In this document: positions 4,899 to 5,556 of the stretch, piece by piece
How the letters are laid out: each line of letters begins with the position of its first letter
Numbering within the stretch: the first letter of the stretch is position 1
Assembly: GCA_017475875.1 (NCBI GenBank)
Contig: JAFVET010000239.1
Location: forward strand, 1 to 5,556
Reading direction: 5' to 3'
Origin: Candidatus Methanomethylophilaceae archaeon
GTDB lineage: Archaea > Thermoplasmatota > Thermoplasmata > Methanomassiliicoccales > Methanomethylophilaceae
DNA: 5,556 bases
Translations under genes and position numbers: made by a program
Notes under the pieces: model-generated
What the model saw: the letters and a program-made list of their open reading frames with translations, nothing else
The model's database searches: none
What the model was told of the DNA's origin: nothing

Positions 4899-5393
4899 AT
4901 GATCGTCAATGCGGAACTATACGTCAAAGACATGCCGGGACAGCTGGTCGGCTCGCTCGACCCCATATCCCTGGTGGACGGCAACATCCTGGGTGTCGTG
5001 CACAACCGCGAGCAGATCGTCAACCACAGGATCTGCATCAACATCACGTTCGAGGTCGAGGACCGCGACCAGCTTTGCAGGCTCAGGGACATATGGAAGT
5101 CCAAGGACATCGTGATCTCGAAGCTCAACTCGGTCTATCAGACGTACCTCATGGACTACCTCCTCATCGGGGACTTCGATTCCTCGTTCATCGAGGACGC
5201 CCTCAACGAGGCGTCGAAGACGATCGCCCTGGAGGCCACGGACATCAGGTACACGTCCAAGGCCGAATCGCAGGCCAAGCGCACCGCGATGATCTCGATA
5301 AAGACGCACAACCCCGACGACATGAGCGCCATGGACACATTCCTGAGCGGGAAGTGCGCCGAGAGCGGGATAACCTATGTGAGGGGTGTCTGA
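4899..5393 (+). CDS. ACT-domain protein, likely regulator of homoserine dehydrogenase
   Basis: This is a 164-residue cytoplasmic protein. Residues 2-55 show the ACT pattern: strand IVNAELYV, turn DMPG (11-14), helix to about 25, then GNILGVVHNREQ (28-39) and strand RICINITFEV (44-53). ACT domains bind amino acids. Residues about 85-163 have alternating strand and helix segments that could be a diverged second ACT unit, with DYLLIGDF, TDIRYTS, TAMISIKT and ITYVRGV as strands. There is no catalytic domain. The homoserine dehydrogenase gene starts 1 nt after its stop, so a role as a separate allosteric subunit sensing threonine or a related amino acid is likely; in many bacteria the ACT domain is fused to that enzyme. 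ATG 4899 is the first start after the TATA boxes and opens the first strand. The exact ligand is unknown. Confidence 0.85.
   Translation: MIVNAELYVKDMPGQLVGSLDPISLVDGNILGVVHNREQIVNHRICINITFEVEDRDQLCRLRDIWKSKDIVISKLNSVYQTYLMDYLLIGDFDSSFIEDALNEASKTIALEATDIRYTSKAESQAKRTAMISIKTHNPDDMSAMDTFLSGKCAESGITYVRGV
5382..5388 (+). promoter_or_regulatory. Shine-Dalgarno of hom
   Basis: AGGGGTG lies 6 nt before ATG 5395 and inside the final codons of the ACT gene. It closely matches the GGAGGTG complement of the archaeal 16S tail and fixes the start of the next gene. Confidence 0.6.
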
Positions 5394-5394
5394 G

Positions 5395-5556
5395 ATGCGG
5401 CTGTTCATCTGCGGGTTCGGAACCGTCGGACAGGGTTTCGCCGAGGTCCTCGCATCCAGGAAGGGTTTCTTCGAGAAACGCTACGGTATCGTCCCCAAGA
5501 TCGTGGGGATAATGGATTCCAAGACCTTCGTCACCGATGGGAACGGGATCGACCCG
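5395..5556 (+). CDS. hom: Homoserine dehydrogenase, N-terminal part (runs off the window)
   Basis: The first 54 codons are present and open to the window edge. The N-terminus MRLFICGFGTVGQGFAEVL contains the Rossmann NAD(P)-binding motif G7-F-G-T-V-G12, followed by a helix, and then the strand IVGIMDSK (about 37-44). GFGTVGQG is highly characteristic of homoserine dehydrogenase, which reduces aspartate semialdehyde to homoserine for threonine and methionine synthesis. The ATG is 1 nt after the ACT-domain stop, with AGGGGTG upstream, so the two genes are co-transcribed and translationally linked. The substrate-binding and C-terminal domains lie outside the window, so the identification rests on the N-terminal motif plus the ACT neighbour. 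A different Rossmann dehydrogenase is possible but less likely. Confidence 0.85.
   Translation, partial: MRLFICGFGTVGQGFAEVLASRKGFFEKRYGIVPKIVGIMDSKTFVTDGNGIDP

Noticed and set aside
4346..5128. Minus-strand 260-codon open frame spanning the tetR start, intergenic region and ACT gene
   Set aside because: It crosses the operator and both promoters and overlaps two well-supported genes in wrong frames; the sequence is Ser/Thr/Pro/Arg-rich.
1..5556. CRISPR array, insertion sequence, tRNA or rRNA genes
   Set aside because: I found no regularly spaced repeats, transposase motifs, terminal inverted repeats, or tRNA-like cloverleaf with a T-loop sequence anywhere in the window.

Overview
The window reads as an archaeal, probably methanogen-type chromosome of moderately high GC content. 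Genes are packed with 1-6 nt gaps or overlaps. Shine-Dalgarno sites are of the GGAGG/GAGGTG type, and AT-rich TATA boxes (TTTAAATA, TATATA, TTTTTATA) sit upstream of the two divergent transcription units, with no bacterial -35/-10 pairs. An ACT-domain protein directly before homoserine dehydrogenase is an arrangement I associate with methanogenic archaea. I lean towards a gut-type Methanomassiliicoccales relative, but that is inference and no marker gene is present.

Layout. Positions 1-307 hold no convincing gene, only GC-rich hairpins and a weak TATA-like sequence. Positions 308-4658 hold a leftward cluster of seven genes. In transcription order these are a TetR/AcrR regulator, a 61-residue 4-oxalocrotonate-tautomerase-like protein, an aldo/keto reductase, a soluble short-chain flavodoxin, a second flavodoxin with an N-terminal membrane segment, an FMN-reductase/iron-sulfur-flavoprotein-like protein, and a second aldo/keto reductase of the YajO type. 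Adjacent genes overlap by 4 nt (ATGA) or 1 nt (TGATG), or are separated by 1-5 nt, so one operon is very likely. Positions 4659-4898 form a divergent promoter region. The leftward TATA box is followed by two tandem TGACA-N3-TGTCA palindromes lying over the expected transcription start and just upstream of tetR, a convincing autoregulatory operator. Rightward lie the ACT-domain gene (4899-5393) and the first 54 codons of homoserine dehydrogenase (5395 to the window edge).

How the genes may work together. The TetR protein probably represses the whole leftward operon until it binds a small molecule or is oxidised; it carries a CPYC motif in its ligand domain. The enzymes are NAD(P)H- or FMN-dependent reductases plus a proline-nucleophile tautomerase. 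That set suits reductive handling of reactive carbonyls, quinones or other electrophiles, or a flavin-based electron relay with one member on the membrane. No substrate can be read from the sequence.

One clear anomaly: the FMN-reductase-like gene has a complete domain but no in-frame stop at its expected end. Its frame stays open for a further 681 nt through the downstream aldo/keto reductase gene in another reading frame, which points to a frameshift or lost stop around 1290.
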